Assembly (NCBI GenBank): GCA_963793095.1
Contig: CAWBYY010000011.1
Span: 186,001-250,000, forward strand
From: CAVWDI01 sp963793095
GTDB taxonomy: Bacteria; Chloroflexota; Anaerolineae; Anaerolineales; UBA4823
Direction: 5' to 3'
DNA: 64,000 nt
The position numbers were made by a program, and so were the translations under genes. Each line of letters starts with the position of its first letter. Position 1 is the first letter of the stretch. Under the pieces are notes generated by a model. That model searched no databases and was not told the origin of the DNA. It worked only from the letters and a program-made list of their open reading frames with translations. This document shows positions 61,092 to 64,000 of this stretch, piece after piece.

Positions 61092-63350
61092 TCAGGTTTG
61101 GGGAGGTTCAGGATGGGGTTTGCCAGCTTTGAGGTAGGCGACAGAAAGAGCCTGTTCACCGTCCATAACCAGTTCAAGCCTGTATCCGGGACGGCAGGTG
61201 TCGATATCAATTAACGTCAGACAGCCTGCGATGGTTTCAGGCGCGGGGATAAACTGTTCCAGTGAATTGGGTGCATTATCAAAAAATTCCTTCCTGAACA
61301 GGGCATCCCTATCGCTAAGGTACACCGCCAGAGGGTAGATATTTGATTCGACCAGGTCCTGGAAGAAATGAGTCCCGAAGGAAGCCTCCGGAGCGGGACC
61401 GATGCCCGGGCCTGTAACTTCAACCAGCGCCCGGGTATTGTATATGTCGGCGTAACTCACCGGAACGCCGAGATCAGGGTTGACCGTACCCCACCTGCCG
61501 GGACCTATGCAGATAAATGTTTCGTTTGCAAGGGCGGCATTGAGCCGGCCGATTGTTCGGCCGACTTCACCCCGGGCTGCGAGCGTTTCTAGTGAAAAAT
61601 ATTTTTCCGGGTAAACGTACAGGATATAACGGATTGCGCTGACCCGTCCCTGGGGCGCCATCCGCTTGGTCCTGAAAATGATGTTTTTCTCTTTTAATTT
61701 TGGCGGGATACGGGCGTCCATCTCCTGGAGATAGCTGAGCGGACGGCACTGGAGCAGGGCTATTTTTACCTCCGGTCTGGTGGAAGCGGGGTTCTCAATA
61801 TGAACTGTGAATTCGGTATCAACCGGAGAGCGGTAATGTTTTTCAAGAGTCCCCAGTATGCGGGTAAAAAGCCCGGCGAGATCAGTCCGGCGGAACAGAC
61901 CATCAAAGGTGATCACCAGCTGTTTCTCAAGGTTTTCCGGCATTGTTTTCCGGAGAGGCGCCAGATAACCGTCCTGTTCCACCTGGGCGATATAACCTGT
62001 AACCGGATCGTCTGGGTCAAGGGCTTCGTCAATTGGCAGGGATTTGAACCTGTTCTCATCGAGATCGATCAGGTCAACATAGCGCTGGGAATATCGGCGG
62101 GTATCTCTGGATGACACCTCCGGATGGAGGTGGGGGTGGCTGAGAGCGACCAGGCGCGGGTAATCATTCCCCACCCGCTCAACCGCCCGGGTTCCCAAAC
62201 CCCATACCAGGCGCAGGAAACCATCATCCCGGCGGATTTGTGGCGACCATCGGTACAGGTTGTGGCTGAATGCCACCCCGGCTGCATGGGGCAGAAGATA
62301 GCGCCCGGTCCGGTCGCCCTGCACAGTCTGAATGAGCACTGCCATGCGTTCGTCATAGTCCAGCAGGTCCCTGGTCTGGCGGTAAAGCAGTGCGTCCGGA
62401 TTCAGGCTGCTGGCATAAATTTTCTTGATCGCCATGGCCAGGTCTTCCAGGTTCTCATCCAGTGTTCCCTGGTTTGGGCAGAAATAGCTGTCGTATTTCC
62501 CGGCAAACGAGGTCCCAAAGTTATCCTCCAGCAGACTGGAGGAACGGACGATAATCGGATTGCGCCCGATGTTCACTAGCATAATCATCAAGGCTTCAAG
62601 TGTTTCAGGCGTCAGTTGGCTTTCTAAAAATTCAGCTTTCAAGCGGGGGTATTCCGAACAGATATCCTGTTCCATCTTATATTTCTGATCAGCCCAATGC
62701 ATTAAATTGTTGAGAGCCATGAAATTATAGAGCAGGTCAGCGCCGATATAATATGACTCGGGGATAGAAATGGTTTCCCTTATGGTTTCATCTCCGACCT
62801 CATTCAGGATGCGATATGCTAACAGCATCCCGGCGGCTTTACCGCCAATTTTGCCGTGCCCGATTTTATGGGTGCGGATTTCGTTGAGGTCTTCAATTGT
62901 GAACCAGTCTTTGGCGATCTTTACATATGCAAGCTGGTCGCTGATCATTGTCCGGATTAATACAACCTTTATTTCCTGCAGGCGAGCCTGGTGATTCTTA
63001 CGTTCTTCGGGAGGGATACTCTCGATAGCCATCGCTTGCTCAAACAGCATGTTCTGGGGGGCTAGTTCAGGATTGAATGAAACCATCAGGTCTTCAGCGA
63101 TTGCGCCGCGTTCAGCCAGTGTCTGGCGGACAAGTTCATTGAATAGATCAAAAGGCAGGTTGTATGCAAAATAGAAATCAGTCAGGTATTCGCGCACCCT
63201 GGATAAGCGCAGTTCCCAGATATCGGCAGGCTCATCCGCCATCGGATCGTTGAGCACCTCCAGCCTCTGTGAACTGACCGCTTTTTGTTTCACCTCAGTT
63301 TCAAAATCTTCCAGTGGAATAACTCCGCGCTCGAATAACTCGCGCCTCAT
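61092..63350 (-). CDS. orphan PEP/pyruvate-binding (PPDK N-domain) ATP-grasp protein
   Basis: 752 residues from ATG 63350. Residues about 155-500 match the ATP-grasp PPDK/PEP-synthase N-terminal domain: KIGGKAAGMLLAYRIL, PIIVRSSSLLEDNFGTSFAG, YDSYFCPNQGTLDENL, AVLIQTVQGDRTGRYLLPHAAGVAFSHN (first half). The phosphohistidine (GGxxSHA) and PEP-synthase TIM-barrel domains are absent; instead there is a C-terminal region with GPGRWGTVNPDLGVPVSYAD. So it cannot make PEP by itself. Codons before 63350 are open and helical (TFDRTLQIYLSLAQYPILQ); an ATG at 63444 with one extra base in between would give 783 residues. Lies 35 bases upstream of the kinase gene. Function unknown. Confidence 0.75.
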   Translation of the reverse strand: MRRELFERGVIPLEDFETEVKQKAVSSQRLEVLNDPMADEPADIWELRLSRVREYLTDFYFAYNLPFDLFNELVRQTLAERGAIAEDLMVSFNPELAPQNMLFEQAMAIESIPPEERKNHQARLQEIKVVLIRTMISDQLAYVKIAKDWFTIEDLNEIRTHKIGHGKIGGKAAGMLLAYRILNEVGDETIRETISIPESYYIGADLLYNFMALNNLMHWADQKYKMEQDICSEYPRLKAEFLESQLTPETLEALMIMLVNIGRNPIIVRSSSLLEDNFGTSFAGKYDSYFCPNQGTLDENLEDLAMAIKKIYASSLNPDALLYRQTRDLLDYDERMAVLIQTVQGDRTGRYLLPHAAGVAFSHNLYRWSPQIRRDDGFLRLVWGLGTRAVERVGNDYPRLVALSHPHLHPEVSSRDTRRYSQRYVDLIDLDENRFKSLPIDEALDPDDPVTGYIAQVEQDGYLAPLRKTMPENLEKQLVITFDGLFRRTDLAGLFTRILGTLEKHYRSPVDTEFTVHIENPASTRPEVKIALLQCRPLSYLQEMDARIPPKLKEKNIIFRTKRMAPQGRVSAIRYILYVYPEKYFSLETLAARGEVGRTIGRLNAALANETFICIGPGRWGTVNPDLGVPVSYADIYNTRALVEVTGPGIGPAPEASFGTHFFQDLVESNIYPLAVYLSDRDALFRKEFFDNAPNSLEQFIPAPETIAGCLTLIDIDTCRPGYRLELVMDGEQALSVAYLKAGKPHPEPPQT

Positions 63351-63458
63351 CCGGGCCCGGATTTGGGTCTGTAAAATCGGGTACTGCGCCAGCGAAAGAT
63401 AAATTTGGAGCGTCCGGTCAAAAGTGGCAGGAGGGCAGGGTCATATTTATTTTGAAAT

Positions 63459-63489
63459 AAAAAGTCAGCACGTTTGAAGTTCAACGTGC
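63459..63489 (-). terminator. terminator of dnaN
   Basis: Minus strand GCACGTT (63483-63489) pairs with AACGTGC (63468-63474), with GAA/TTC extending into the loop, then TGACTTTTTATTTT (63459 and beyond). It lies 27 bases after the dnaN stop, before the ATP-grasp gene. Confidence 0.78.
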
Positions 63490-63515
63490 CAACCAGATTC
63501 AAGTGAATAAACCGG

Positions 63516-64000
63516 TCAACTGCCGAGGTGCATCGGCATAATGACATGGGTAAACACGCCCTGCCCGTCATCTCCGCCGCTGGGCCGGATGACCCCGGGA
63601 CTGGTTTCGGTTGAGGTCTCCAGGACGACATGGGGGGTGTGAATCACATCCAGCGCCTCTCGAAGGAAGCGCACATTGAAGGCGATCGTGAGTGGATTAC
63701 CTTCTATGTTAGCGTCCACATTGTTCTCGTTCGAGCCGGTCTCTTCAGACTGCCCGCGGATATTGATGGAACCGGGCGATTGGGCATCACCGGATTTTAT
63801 TTCCAGGCGGGCAATATGCGACCCTTCCCGAGCGAAAATTTCAGCTTGCTTGCAGGCTTTGAGGAATTCAGAGGTGGATATCACTGCGCGATTATCGCTG
63901 GATTTTGGGATGATCTGTTCGTAATCCGGGAAAGTGCCTTCAATTAACTGGGAGACAAGCTCCGCGTGCTCCAGCCGGAACAGAACCTGACCGCGACCGG
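63516..64000 (-). CDS. dnaN: DNA polymerase III beta subunit, C-terminal part
   Basis: The C-terminal 161 residues of the sliding clamp; the 5' end is beyond the right edge. Visible third-domain features: FRLEHAELVSQLIEGTFPDYEQIIP (first half), RAVISTSEFLKACKQAEIFAR, PLTIAFNVRFLREAL, and the C-terminal THVIMPMHLGS, matching the consensus YVIMPMRL. The ring clamp tethers polymerases to DNA. A terminator at 63459-63489 follows, so the ATP-grasp gene downstream is a separate unit. Confidence 0.95.
   Translation of the reverse strand, partial: GRGQVLFRLEHAELVSQLIEGTFPDYEQIIPKSSDNRAVISTSEFLKACKQAEIFAREGSHIARLEIKSGDAQSPGSINIRGQSEETGSNENNVDANIEGNPLTIAFNVRFLREALDVIHTPHVVLETSTETSPGVIRPSGGDDGQGVFTHVIMPMHLGS

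Noticed and set aside
63347..63631. 94-codon minus-strand frame between dnaN and the ATP-grasp gene
   Set aside because: Overlaps the dnaN C-terminus and its terminator; translation is not protein-like.
1..64000. CRISPR array, tRNA/rRNA genes, transposons or prophage
   Set aside because: No regularly spaced repeats, cloverleaf sequences, transposase or phage motifs were seen on either strand.

Overview
The window looks like a chromosomal segment of a free-living heterotrophic bacterium. Gene content (class II aldolase, squalene/phytoene-type synthase, lipoprotein binding proteins with Glu/Pro/Ala-rich linkers, corrinoid-type URO-D and Fe-S proteins, a single-chain Mo/2Fe-2S hydroxylase, L-cysteine desulfidase) and style fit an anaerobic Chloroflexota of the Anaerolineae kind. 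That assignment is inference, as no rRNA is present. I see no tRNA, rRNA, CRISPR array, transposase or phage gene.

Layout. 0-8.4 kb: tail of an AI-2E-type permease, a large surface protein (Ig-like, calcium-repeat and PD40 propeller), a 40-residue small ORF with its own terminator, a DUF1684 protein, a zinc-ribbon ketoacyl synthase, QueT, an MFS carrier and a small HTH protein with a poly-lysine tail. 8.8-12.4 kb: fructose-bisphosphate aldolase, a squalene/phytoene-type synthase, and an arsR-arsM arsenic operon with a clear promoter and overlapping palindromes. 12.4-19.5 kb (minus strand): a URO-D/Fe-S pair, then an amino-acid operon (aminotransferase, ornithine-cyclodeaminase-like, threonine-dehydratase-like, truncated binding protein, EamA exporter). 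19.7-30.1 kb: MFS carrier, L-cysteine desulfidase, degenerate GTPase with zinc ribbon, chagasin-like inhibitor broken by a stop codon, LysM protein with a Tyr/Asp/His/Cys-rich segment, and two GT39-like membrane glycosyltransferases that converge and overlap.

30.3-54.6 kb is one long minus-strand catabolic region. It has two modules. The first is a BmpA-type nucleoside importer with a cytosine-deaminase-like amidohydrolase and a molybdenum hydroxylase, which suggests nucleoside or nucleobase uptake and breakdown. The second is a LIV-type importer with a class III aminotransferase, an M20 hydrolase, a glutamine-synthetase homologue, a FluG-like amidohydrolase and a U32-like protein, headed by an unusual regulator that joins an XRE DNA-binding domain to a TRAP (DctP) solute-binding domain. 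The likely theme is uptake and gamma-glutamyl-dependent breakdown of an amine or amino-acid derivative.

54.6-64 kb: a compact three-gene cell-surface module (LDPGSGS membrane peptide, methyltransferase, sulfatase/LTA-synthase-like enzyme), a CapK-like adenylating enzyme, a STAS protein, a deoxynucleoside kinase, an orphan PEP/pyruvate-binding ATP-grasp protein and the 3' part of dnaN.

At least eleven genes-in-pieces junctions are single-base indels, often in homopolymers, and repairing one base (or the net set) restores full family length each time. I read these as consensus errors rather than decay, and I annotate each as one gene.
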